Of a stretch of DNA of 64,000 nucleotides, positions 1-10,022 are shown one piece after another. The DNA is from Porpolomopsis calyptriformis (Eukaryota; Basidiomycota; Agaricomycetes; Agaricales; Hygrophoraceae): positions 124,001 to 188,000 of the forward strand of contig OX621163.1 in assembly GCA_951640195.1 (NCBI GenBank), written 5' to 3'. A model generated the notes under the pieces. That model was not told where the DNA came from. It did no database searches and saw only the letters and a program-made list of their open reading frames with translations. Positions within the stretch are counted from its first letter, which is position 1; each line of letters opens with the position of its first letter. Position numbers and translations under genes: made by a program.

Positions 1-1212
1 TGGAAGGATGAAGGCATGCCTGCACCCTCTCTGGACGGTGAGTGTAATGAGATATTTATTCACGCTTCGATTTTAATTTTAATTGACACGCAGAGTGGGA
101 AAGGGCTTTAAAAACCCCCAGTGTCCAGCTTTATCTGCCCAGGTGGCTAGAAATTTCAAAAGACCACCTAGGCTTCCCAGAGAAAAAGACAAGACTTTAC
201 GCCTGGCAATTCCATGTGTTTTTGCGAGCATGCCCAAGCAGTACTATTGCAGCTGGTAAGACATTGCGTTTTCTCTGCTTGTTGAAGACTAACTATTTGG
301 TGTAAAAGAGGCAAACAAACCATTGAAATTTGTCGACACCCCGATCTATGCCTTTTTCTCCAAGGAAGAGCGTTCCACGATGCCTTGGATACGTCTGCTT
401 GCAGACCCATCCTTGGTATGCCCACGCTCCACCTCCCTCGTTGACCACAAAGCTCTACAAAAGCTTAACCCAGGCGCCGAATTGGATGACTCTATCCTAG
501 GCTCATACATCGATCTCTGTCGGGCTCAGAATAAGGATAAAGAAGTAAAACTGATATTGACATATTTCTGGCCTCAGGTATCAAACCTAGACCACAAGGA
601 TTATGGTGGCGCAACAAGGTTGCTCTCTGCAGAGTTGGTAAGCCCTTTTCCCAAACGTTTCCTTCCTTCCATCGATCTGACAGGTTACCAAGAATGGCCA
701 AAAGGTCAAACGTGGATGGTATGCAGCTGCTTTGTCCTCCATCAACGAGACGTTGGAAACCTTGAAGTCCCTTTATATCCCCGTAAACCAAAACCAAAAT
801 CACTGGCTGCTGCTGAGGATGAACTTCACGGATCGACGCTGGGAGTTCTATGATAGTATGACTGCATGCGGAAATGCGAAGACCCGGGCAGGCATTATTA
901 AAGTGAGATTTTCAAGCCACAGAGTTCCTGATTAAATGCTGACAGGTGTCGAAAAAGGCTGTCAGCGATTATCTCACCACTGAGGTGAATTATAATCTCT
1001 CTGGGTGGAATTGCGAAACAGATATGTCTGTGCCGCAACAAAAAGGGTCCACAGATTGCGGGGTGTATACCTGTCAATATCTCAAGTGGCTGGTCAACGG
1101 TATGGCTATACCTTCAGTTTTGGAAGAGGCTGATGTTGCTGATTTTCGGAATATGATGATCATGGAGCTGGTTTCTGGGAAGCTTAGGATTGGCGATCGC
1201 AAGGAATCTTAA
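1..1212 (+). CDS. Ulp1/C48-family SUMO-type cysteine protease, copy A (5' end cut by window)
   Basis: Ulp1-type (C48) peptidases process or remove SUMO-like modifiers. The spliced reading frame shows the family's catalytic signature in order: His in NHWLLL (about 800-820), Asp in EFYDSM (about 845-857), Gln in VPQQ and Cys in STDCGVYTC (about 1030-1070). All four residues are present. Visible introns start at GTGAGT (about 40), GTAAGC (about 637-682) and GTGAGA (about 903-945). The stop is TAA at 1210-1212. The first exon lies partly before the window; copy B gives the full start. The AT-hook gene converges on it, ending 134 bp away. Ulp1 proteases are common cargo of KDZ and other large basidiomycete DNA transposons (family knowledge), so this may be element cargo rather than a housekeeping gene. 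Confidence 0.85.
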
Positions 1213-1346
1213 TATACACTCACTGTACTATTCACCTGGTTTTTGTCTGAAGATGGGGTAGCTTTATTAGCTGTAATAGCATTCAGCATTCGTTCAGCAT
1301 TCGTTCATTCAGCCATTCTATTCATTTGTGCATCGCAACCTTGTCT

Positions 1347-3377
1347 TCATTTCATCATTTCCTCAACATACTTATGAAAGTTGTGCATGGCACCTTTGGC
1401 AATGAGGGCGTGTATGCCTTTGAACGTTCTCTTCATGAAAACCAACTCGTCGTTGTCCTCAAACATAGTGAAATTTGCCAAGTCTTGTCGCTTTTTCCAC
1501 TCCATCACCAGATTCTTGATCTAGTCAGAAAAATGGATGGATACAATACCCCCATATTCGACAGAAAGACATACCATGTCTACATCAAAGTGTGACAAAT
1601 CGACCCATATGCCTTTCTTGTCGTATCCTTTCGTTGCATCCGATAGATCAAGGAGGTGGGTTGCGAGGTCATCTGCATTACCGCTGAGTGGCTGAAGGAG
1701 CAATTTCACCCAACGTGGGATGGGTTCTGGTTCTAGCTTATCGTGACCATCATCCATGACCTAGAAGAAAAAGGATGGCTACCGTCACCATCCATCTGGA
1801 CTTGTACTCCGAATGACTCGAATGCAAGCCTGATACCCACCAGAGTGGTGTCTGTAGCGCGCCCCTTCCCCTTCGTATCCTAGGAGACATACATATAAGC
1901 ATACACGAGGCACATGATGGGGAAAATACTATACCCTTTTCCTTTTCTCAACCTCTATTTCTAGATCCAGACCTACAAGCAGGCTTTCGGATAGATTTCG
2001 ATTTCGATTTTTCTGGACGAATTCTTGGATAAATCGCCATTGCTTCTGACTAGGTATGAAGAAGATAAGACCCACCTGCTGAGGGTGATTCACAGATGGT
2101 ATAGCTGAGGAGGGTATACGCCTTGCCAATGAGGGCTGCTTAGGGCGTCTTACCTGTACAAATCATTCAAATACAAACATAAAACTACAAACAAACCTGG
2201 AAGTCCTTGCCAGGAGAAGCAGGTAGTGACTTTGCTGAGACGCCTGCTTCTGCTTCTGGTTTTGTATTCGCTTGAATTCTCTGTGTATGGTGAATATGAC
2301 GCCATTGAAAAATAACATAGTTGGTACCTTTCTCATGGCCTTTTTTCTGGGGACATCACCCCCCGTTAATGCAGGGAGGGTCTGAAAGAAATCCATAGGG
2401 CAAGATGCAACCCTCTCTCCACTCCTCAGAATCCGTGCTTTGGGGAAATCATTAGATAATTCAACATGCTTGTCCTTGCGTGGGCGTCCTCGCTTCCTTT
2501 TTGGAGCTCATGAAATTAATTGAATGATAAGTACTTAACAAGCTATCGAATTGACATCAGGATCACACACCTTCACCTTCACCCTCACCTTGATCGTTAT
2601 CATCTTGTTCATATTCGTGTTCGTGTTCATACCCAGGTCCAAGTTCAAGCTCAGGTACACGCTCAAGTTCCACGGAGGAGATCGCGACAGCCTCCAAACG
2701 ATTGGTGAACCCAAATAAGATGCAGTCTGCTTCGAAACCGTCAAGCCAGGTGGTGCAATTCGATCGGTCACTGAAAGGATCAACGGATTTTAGGACTTGG
2801 GGAAGCCAGTAGAATTCTTTGCTCTGCTTCCAGGATAAAAGGTCTGGGTATACAAGCATTTATTACTCAAGCCTAGCCTTGAAAATATCGATATCTTACC
2901 ATACCACCAGTGTTGTCTGGAAGAATAATGGCTTCTAAGCTCGGCTTCGAATGCTTTGAGTTTTTTGGGCTGGTGGGCCTTCCCTAGCTCCAGTCGAACA
3001 CAGAACCGATGAACGACATCAGGAATCCAAAGACTGCCAGACGCAGGCTTTTCTCTTTGCGCTTCCTTTATGATATACGTCCTAAGCATGTCATACCATA
3101 CCATCAACTTTCCAAGATGACTCCCTCCATCCTCTTTTTGAAATTGCAGCTGAAGCTGGCACAAGTCAATGACGGTGAATATTGGCCTCCACTTTATCGG
3201 GAGAGAACAAATATGTTGGGCCGCTTGGACTGACATGAGTCCATCCTGGGTGGTGTTTTTGATATAGCATCGTGAGGATAGCGGAACCGTGGCCTGCGGG
3301 ACCTTTCCAACAGGCCACCAGCTAGTTTCGAGAGCATGCAAATCAGTCTCCATGGATTTTATCAAGAGATTTAGCAA
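1347..3377 (-). CDS. AT-hook protein of unknown family, copy A
   Basis: A multi-exon gene read right to left. Exon 1 (3377 to about 2900) joins exon 2 (about 2849-2574) across a GTAAGA intron, keeping W-Y-D-L-L-S-W in frame. Exon 2 ends in an acidic E/G/H/Y-rich tract. The next exon begins with a clear AT-hook, KRKRGRPRKDK (plus-strand about 2470-2513), a motif that binds the minor groove of AT-rich DNA. The last intron (GTATGT...CTGACTAG, about 1575-1522) removes an apparent stop and lets the frame run to TGA at 1349-1347. I do not recognise the remaining domains. The first in-frame ATG is at 3353, and the true start may be further upstream. The AT-hook suggests a nuclear, DNA-binding role (inference). 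Confidence 0.6.
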
Positions 3378-3584
3378 GATGCACTAAAGTGATCGGGGCA
3401 AGTATGGTTTGTTTGTCGAGATTTATCAGCTACGCCTGCTATACTTCACTGCATATACCGTATTGAGTCGATGGAGCTGTAGATTGAGCTAAAAAGTAGA
3501 GGACAACTGTGGAATAACACTGCGCCATTCGATCCTGATCCTGCCACCTTCTTCTACCTGCCCTTCTCCCTTGCGTTCACTTAG

Positions 3585-3910
3585 AGGCCTGGCTGAAATA
3601 AATGCATTCCGTTTGAAGCAAAGGTTGGAGAGCAGTCTAACAGAGTTTCAGTGTACTCCTCTGAACCGAACCGCTCTGTTCCGAACAGAGTGTACTTGGT
3701 TAAAAGGTGGTGATACATTGTGGTGCAGTGAAGCTAAGAGGCAAGAACCAGGCCGACCGAAGGTGAATGGTAACATAGCGCTGTGTAGCACTGACTAACT
3801 GCATGACGCATGCAGCGTTCGCTGACAGGACATGAACCTACCGCGGTCTGAGAATTAAGGGGTGAGAAAACCAAGCCAATCGACAGTGAGCGTGGGCAGA
3901 GCTCGTTTGC
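3585..3910 (-). repeat. Dispersed repeat related to the 39.6-42.06 kb array
   Basis: On the minus strand this matches the right edge of the big tandem array (about 41640-42055). Both carry the 17-bp near-perfect palindrome CTCTGTTCCGAACAGAG (3673-3689 here), a stretch ending in TTTCAGCC, and a segment resembling one array monomer (TTGGCTTGGTTTTCTC, about 3865-3885). It sits just upstream of the F-box promoter. No transposase is present, so it would be a non-autonomous or satellite-like repeat. Confidence 0.65.
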
Positions 3911-3940
3911 CACAAGCTACAATAATCGTGGCATCCACAC

Positions 3941-3947
3941 TATAAAA
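3941..3947 (+). promoter_or_regulatory. TATA box of F-box gene
   Basis: TATAAAA lies 65 bp before the ATG at 4012, with a C/T-rich leader between. The same is seen in copy B at 55957-55963. Confidence 0.5.
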
Positions 3948-4011
3948 TCCCCTCATTTTTTCTCGACCCCAATTCTCCACTTTCTCCCTAAGCCACCACC
4001 CACCATCCATC

Positions 4012-4755
4012 ATGATCCTCCTTCCCCTAGAGCTGTGGTTCAAAATAATCTCCCACATTCAGGACAGGCCCAGGGATCTACTCGCACTATCCCTAGTGAA
4101 TAGGGATGTTTCCTCCGCTGTGTTGCCCTCCCTGGCCCAATATGCCATCGTCAATCCATTGCCACAGCCGCGACACCCTATCCACCTTGTTGAGTTCACC
4201 GCCATTTCGGAGTGGGGCGGCGATTTGGTTCAGGAACATCTGGAGATGGCCGGGAGTAACCTGTGGGTCGCCAGGTTGGGATTCGATGCCTCCGGATGTC
4301 AGTGTTTTAGTTTATTCCTATATGTCTGGGCTTTATCACTAATCCCGCATAAAGATGACTGCCTAGAACTCGAGCGGTTAAGCTTTTCCCGCAACTTATA
4401 CCTCAGGGAAGTTACCCTCTCTGGATTACGACTAAAAATGCCGGGTCACTACGACACAATCGATATCTCGAGAATATTTGCTGGATGTCTGATGAGTGCT
4501 TTGACCAAGTTCACTCTGGATCTTACACGGGCCAACCTGGATAACTGCGTCAACGTCAATTGGGCCCTCCTCGATGCATATCTTTCCTCGAGACCTTCCC
4601 TTCAATCTGTGCACATTTTAGGCCCTCTGTTTGTGATAGAGGTCAACGATATCATGCCACTGATTGGCACCAAGGGCATCCTTAGGGTGACATCCATGCC
4701 AACCCTGCCGGAACCATCGGTACCATGGCCATCCCTATCGTGGGTGGGTATGTAA
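4012..4755 (+). CDS. F-box-like protein, copy A, forward arm
   Basis: A 247-residue single-exon frame beginning M-I-L-L-P-L-E-L-W-F-K-I-I, followed by ..DLLALSLVNRD. This is the L-P-x-E-[LI] start and L..L..VN.. pattern of fungal F-box proteins, which bring substrates to SCF ubiquitin ligases through Skp1. The rest has leucine-rich, LRR-like spacing (LREVTLSGLRL; SLQSVHILGPL) but no clear repeat count. Its paralogue at 5532-6335 faces it tail to tail as an inverted duplication. The start is supported by the TATA box 65 bp upstream. Substrate unknown. Confidence 0.7.
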   Translation: MILLPLELWFKIISHIQDRPRDLLALSLVNRDVSSAVLPSLAQYAIVNPLPQPRHPIHLVEFTAISEWGGDLVQEHLEMAGSNLWVARLGFDASGCQCFSLFLYVWALSLIPHKDDCLELERLSFSRNLYLREVTLSGLRLKMPGHYDTIDISRIFAGCLMSALTKFTLDLTRANLDNCVNVNWALLDAYLSSRPSLQSVHILGPLFVIEVNDIMPLIGTKGILRVTSMPTLPEPSVPWPSLSWVGM

Positions 4756-5149
4756 GCGAGGCAGGAAGAAGTTTTGAAGAAGGAAGGGTAGTGGAAGGGG
4801 GCAGGATACGGGTTGAATGGGAATGTGGTGACGTTATCCTGTAGCCATCTGTTGCAATGGATCGCGTATGATGACCCTGCCTGATACTGATGAGTCTGGA
4901 TTGGAAGATATCGTCCTCTTGAGACGACCCAAGCCCAAGGCGGAGAACACAGAGAGAGATCGTTGTCATTGTTGCTGCATCTGTGTCTACTTTTTATATG
5001 TATACGACATCGAAGGGGTCTAACCTACAAAGCGAAGCGCTTTGTGATCCTTTGATAGCACGATATTACTGAGAAGAAAGATTGTTGGATTGCGCAGCGG
5101 CTGCAAGTAATATCGAACTGTTGCTTTTGTCACCCACGCAGATTCGCCC

Positions 5150-5324
5150 TGCCATTTCCCATCGGAGAGATCCCTAAAGCTAAATATGTAGCAACTCGTG
5201 CTGCAAAGGAAGCCTTATGGCTCCGCACCTTTATTGGTGAAGTATTTGGCCCAATCCCGTCTCAACTATCTTTTCAAACAACCAATCGGCTATCGTGCTA
5301 TCAAAGGATCACAAAGCCCTGACC
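5150..5324 (+). mobile_element. Ty1/copia RNase H fragment, copy A
   Basis: The plus-strand frame reads AKYVATRAAKEALWLRTFIG and then GEVFGPI, followed, with a gap, by TNRLSCYQRITK. This resembles the end of copia RNase H (E-x-E-Y-x-A..A..E..WLR). Only this scrap remains, in the centre of the F-box inverted repeat, and the last part has shifted frame. Confidence 0.7.
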
Positions 5325-5531
5325 CCTTTGATGTCGCATACATATAAAAAGTAGACACAGATGCAAATGTATGTAGTAACAATGACAACGATCTCTCTCT
5401 GTGTTCTCTGACTTCGGCTTGGGTAGCCTCAAGAGGACAATATCTTCCACTTCGGACTGGTCAGTATCAGCCAGGGTCATAACGGATCCATTTCAACAGA
5501 TTGTTACAGGATAACATTGCCCCGTTCCTAT

Positions 5532-6335
5532 TCAACCTGTATCCTGCCCCGTTCCACTCCCCTTCCTTCTTCGAAACTTCCTCCTACGTATCCGCCCAGA
5601 TATAGATGGCCATGGTACCAATGGTACCGATGGTTCTGGCAAAGTTGGCCTGAACGTGACATCAAGGATGCCCTTCGCGGTGACCAGTGGCATGATATCG
5701 CTGACCTCCATCACAGACAGAGGGCCTAAAATGTGCACAGATTGAAGGGAAGGTCTCGAGGAAAGATATGCGTCGAGGAGGGCCCAATTGACTTTGATGC
5801 AGTTATCCCAGTTGGCCCGTGTAAGATCGAGAGTGAACTTGGTCAAATCTTCCATAGAACATCCAGCAAATATCCTCGAGATATCGATTAGGTTGACGTT
5901 ACCCGGCTGTCTTAGTCGTAATCCAGAGAGGGTAACTTCCCTGAGCCACACGTTGTGGAAAAAGTTTAGGTGCGTGAGTTCGACGCAGTCATCTTCATGC
6001 GGGGTTAGCGATAAAACCCAGACACATAGGAATAACCTGAAACACTGATAACCGGATGTATTGAATCCCAACCTGGTGACCCTCAGGTTGCTCCCAGCCC
6101 TCTTCAAATTTTGCTGAACCCAACCGCCGTGCCAATTCCTGATGGAGGTGAATTCAAGGAAACGAATCGGGTGTTGCGGCTTTGGCATTGGATCGACAAG
6201 CATGTATCGGGCCAGGAATGGAAACACAACGGAGGCAAAGTTCCTGTTTACTAGTGCCAGTGCGAGCAGATCTTGGGACGAGTTCTGAATGTAGGGGATA
6301 ATTTTGAGCCACAGATCTATGGGAAGGGAAATCAT
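5532..6335 (-). CDS. F-box-like protein, copy A, reverse arm
   Basis: 267 residues from the ATG at 6335, chosen because it aligns with the ATG of the forward-arm paralogue (M-I-S-L-P-I-D-L-W-L-K-I-I). The reading frame is open further upstream but has no family match there. It has the same layout as 4012-4755: an N-terminal F-box-like segment, then LRR-like leucine spacing. A TATATAG sequence lies about 35-45 bp upstream. The C-terminus differs: it ends in a basic R-R-R-K-F-R-R-R-K stretch. Substrate unknown. Confidence 0.68.
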   Translation of the reverse strand: MISLPIDLWLKIIPYIQNSSQDLLALALVNRNFASVVFPFLARYMLVDPMPKPQHPIRFLEFTSIRNWHGGWVQQNLKRAGSNLRVTRLGFNTSGYQCFRLFLCVWVLSLTPHEDDCVELTHLNFFHNVWLREVTLSGLRLRQPGNVNLIDISRIFAGCSMEDLTKFTLDLTRANWDNCIKVNWALLDAYLSSRPSLQSVHILGPLSVMEVSDIMPLVTAKGILDVTFRPTLPEPSVPLVPWPSISGRIRRRKFRRRKGSGTGQDTG

Positions 6336-6450
6336 GATGGATGATGGTGGTTTTGGGAGACTTTCGGCTGCTCTATATACTAAGTCGACCTCGACGCTTT
6401 GACTCACTCTCAACTAAAATCGATTATTCACGTGGCTAGGGTTGCTTAAA

Positions 6451-7016
6451 ATGCCACAGTTTGACAGGGTGAACCTGAACGGTCCTCTACTACGACCATC
6501 TCCAGCAGTCTTCTTCATGACTGTGTCCGCGTCGCCTCACTTGGCCACTAGATCTCAATCTCAGAGGGTTACGACCTCAGACCAGATGGAGGGTGAGGGA
6601 AACCCCATGGGACCAGGATCTGCGGGGAATCAAAGTCACGCTGCCCAACATCACCAGGTGAGCTTGCTCTTTTCCTTTTTTTCAGGTTGACAGAGGGGAC
6701 GTGTTAGGCGAATGAGATGAACATCCCCAAAGCTGTCAGCCCGAGAAGAAGAAAGCAATGGAAGGCCAAATTTTTGTCGGATGAGGAAACTGAAGAAACA
6801 CTACCGACCGTCTATGTCAATTCAAAGAACACGAAGATGACAACCATAGCAGAGCCGTCGGTAAACACCCAGTCGACAACGGATGGCGATGGCAAGATAG
6901 CCGAAGAGATCCAGCAAACAATCCACTGTGGGATCGTCACTGCGCCAACCCAGCCGGGGACTGATAATGACCCCATTGGACCACAGTCGACGGAGAGCCA
7001 TGGGATTGATGGTTAG
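6451..7016 (+). CDS. Small basic hypothetical protein, copy A
   Basis: Two exons: 6451-6657, ending HAAQHHQ before GTGAGC, and 6717-7016, beginning MNIPKAVSPRRRKQWK. The join is in phase 0 and gives about 168 residues. It is rich in S/T/Q/G with one basic patch (SPRRRKQWKAK) that could be a nuclear signal (inference). No domain recognised. The frame is preserved in both copies, a mild sign that it is real. Confidence 0.45.
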
Positions 7017-8254
7017 GGGTCAGAGAGATCAAAACGATTTCAAACGGTTACGGCGAGAGGATGGAAATGCTGAGGTTGGGATCGAACGGTAAGGCTTTCA
7101 TTAAAAAATCTGAATATCAGGCCCCTGTGTTGAATAATATGGTTATCAAGATTCGGCACGCAATCTCTCGGATGCAGTAGAGAAGCATGGATGGTGACCC
7201 TTGCCATCCCTCCCGTCTGTAGATTCCACCTTGTTCTCCCTTAGCCAACTTCCTCTTTACCTTCTTCTCAGGGTGGCCCTCGTACCCATTCTCACTCCCG
7301 CACTCTCTTTTCCTACATTTCATCTGCTCACGCACGTCGGATATTCCCTATGAATTGAATTTTCATTATGACCTTTTGTGTTGGTATCCAGATGACCACT
7401 CACCAAGGTGCAAACCATTCACCGCTTCTCCAACATCATCAAGGATGGCAGTCACGCTCCATTACAAAGTGAGAAATAAGTGATTCTGAGTCGTCTGAAG
7501 AAGCACAAAGATGTCTTTCAGCCGTACTTTAATCTTATGTTGCTATACTAGGTGTACCCGAGGCCCTTTACCTCGGCATGTCGTAGATTGATGGCATTTA
7601 AAGTTTTCTTAGCAGGCAAGTATTGCGTTCCATAATACAGGCTATCGATAAGGTTGAAGACATTAGCAAACCTTTGCCAAAATGAGACTGTTGGAAGGAA
7701 GGGAAGGGAAATCAACGAAAAACAGTAACTAAATCACTCAATCACCCCCTCACATCTTTTCAGTGATGAAAATTTCTAGTTACTGAAAAACAATACCACA
7801 GAGTAGGTTTGTAGGTGCGGATCATTAGCAAATTGGAAAACTTACATTTAGCTAAGGCGGCAGCTGACTAGTCTACATTAAATTGACTTCACCATGCCCA
7901 AAGTACATCTAATCATTGCATGATCACCACGAATCAGTGCCAGTTGATCTGTTTATCAGTAAATTTCAGTTACGAATGCTGTAATACAATGAGAAAGTCG
8001 CTACTATTCAAACGAGAAAAAGAGACCTTCGGTGATAAAATTTCATCGATTTTAGTTCCAATGGAGATGACCTCAACATCTCACTTGATTTTATGGTTCA
8101 TCCTTCTTTTATAATTACACTCACGATTGTCCAAACTGCCTCTTTTGAAGTGCGCAGCCAAGCATAAGTTATGCTGGGCTCGATTTGAACACCTACCAAA
8201 TATAGGATTAACAAACATTCACAAGTTCCAAAAGCACTACCGAATCCGAATCCA
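7017..8254. other. Intergenic stretch, copy A
   Basis: No convincing gene. It holds a pyrimidine-rich segment (about 7195-7330), the dispersed repeat at 7551-7640, and AT-rich DNA from 7650 to the WAVR gene. The open frame at 7920-8114 has no family match. Confidence 0.5.
7551..7640. repeat. Dispersed repeat of about 90 bp (copy 1 of 3)
   Basis: Begins GTGTACCCGAGGCCCTTTAC and includes GGCATTTAAAGTTTTCTTAG. It recurs at 59567-59656 (inside copy B) and at about 44585-44675 beside the TET gene, where it has a short extra segment (ACAGGTTG). No ORF. It may be the end of a mobile element. Confidence 0.7.
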
Positions 8255-9689
8255 ATGGCAAATCTCGATTTTATTCTCAACGATACCCATAGATGGCAGG
8301 ATGGCATCTCAGAGGTTCAACCAAGCAGCTGGCTGTGTCTATTTGAATTGGAGAATTCAAAGAACTACCTGTTCAAACCGATGGGTTCCGATACAAAGAT
8401 ACGCTGGAAGTATTTTCCATTGGAATTCATTGCCTTTAATATCATCACGAATCAGTCTCGCCACTTTTCCTTGCCATTCATGCTGTGCCAACAGGTTGCG
8501 TTTCTTGATCTTCAATATTGGGCTAGCCTGGTTTCTGGAGATAAATCGATGTCGCGCTATTTAGAGCTGCTAAGGGATGACCTCCTTGAAGAATTCTTCG
8601 CAATGGAACCCCCTTCCAGCTTTAATGAACAACCTTGGAGTACCCGGCCTTGGGCCGTTCGAACGATGCACTCCTTTGGCCACTCGAAGCCTGACCGTGA
8701 CGCTTATCTCACCACATGCAGAGAACAGGGCTGGGAGAGTTATATGCATGGCGACCCATTGGAATATCATACGTGATGAATCGCTCCCAAAGTCCTGATG
8801 GTTTATACTACGTTCTATAATAGGATGGACAGATATTTTCAACAAATATAAAAAACAAAATACCTGGATGAATTCGGGTCATCATATTATAGACAGCCTT
8901 GCAAGCGCACTGAACAAAGCGAGGGAACATATCTCTGTGGGCCCTTCAAACGTTTTACTCTCTGCAGCCGACCTTCTCGACAAAGGCGACACCTGTTTGG
9001 CACAACAAGCTGGTGTGTGAATGGGATCCATCGCTCTCATGCTACATCAGATATCCTGACTAAACGATCAGCCACAGTCAAGATCCCTGAGTTCGATATA
9101 AGTATCGACCCAACACATGTGGATAAATCACCATTGGATGTCGCATTGGCACATTCTACCTCAAAAGCTGGTACGTGAATGGGATCTATGGGTCTCATGC
9201 CACACCAGATATCAAATATCTAGACTGATGATGATGATCAGCCACAGAGGAGATTTCTTCTTCATTCGCAGGCGAAATCGAACAGAGGCTTAGGGCTCCG
9301 TTGCCAACATGCATCGTGCAGCCAAACAAGTTAGTTCATTCAGCCGCTCGATAACTTAGCATCCTTTGACTACTGTATAGCAGACAATCATCTACACGTG
9401 TGGCCATGGTACGAACCTCGGAACCTCCAAGTAGGCAGGCTACTCAACGTGAATTTATTTATTGCGTATTGATTTATTAACTTATTCTTATTCTTATTTC
9501 TCTCCCACTTCAACAGCACAGGTTGAACGAGGGAAAAACTACAAACAAAACAAGTGGAAGCGGAATAAAAAGAAGAAAATGAAGGCAGCTCTATTACGAG
9601 AGACAGAGGCTGAGTTAGCTGCGCGCAACCCACCCAGCCAACCAATGCGACCCAACCATTCAACCACACGGGTGAACCGAGGGAGATAA
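8255..9689 (+). CDS. WAVR-domain protein with basic C-terminus, copy A (splice donor damaged)
   Basis: Exon 1 (8255 to about 8768) encodes about 170 residues ending in W-A-V-R-T-M-H-S-F-G-H-S, then C-R-E-Q-G-W and G-D-P-L-E-Y. The same block ends the first exon of the JmjC gene and of the gene at 13762-14274. Later exons: 8893-9012, 9078-9170, 9248-9329, then about 9380-9446 and about 9521-9689. They give a Ser/Ala-rich middle and a very basic tail (K-W-K-R-N-K-K-K-K-M-K). Domain unknown to me. In copy B the exon 1 donor is GTACGT; here it is ATACGT (8769 G to A), which would block that splice and end the protein four bases later. Confidence 0.6.
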
Positions 9690-10022
9690 TAGCTTCAAGG
9701 GTGTAGCGCATCTGCTGGGCCAAACACTAACCGCAAGTACAACGTGGGGCTCTATCTCCCTAAGGGATAGGGAGTCCAGAAGCTGCCACCTTTCTGTATA
9801 TGTAAATAAAGCAGATTGTGTTCGGCATATCTACTAGGTTACATGAGGTTGTAATTGGTTTCATCGCAGGCAAGGTAATGTATGTATTCATGTATGTTTT
9901 TTTTTTTTTTTCATGTGAGACATGAGCATCAAAGTCCAACTCAATTGTATCGATTGTAAAACTGTAACAAAGTACAGGCATATGATAGCAGCACATCAAT
10001 AGATAATGAATAGAAACTGTCC

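Larger units (their letters stand above)
4012..6335. repeat. Inverted duplication with F-box genes as arms, copy A
   Basis: The left arm (4012-5075) and right arm (5295-6335, reversed) match along the coding regions and their 3' flanks. The arms meet at the stretch ATCGTGCTATCAAAGGATCA and its complement (about 5055-5075 and 5295-5315). The spacer of about 220 bp holds a copia RNase H scrap. The arms have diverged clearly more than the 12-kb copies have, so the inversion is the older event. Confidence 0.8.
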
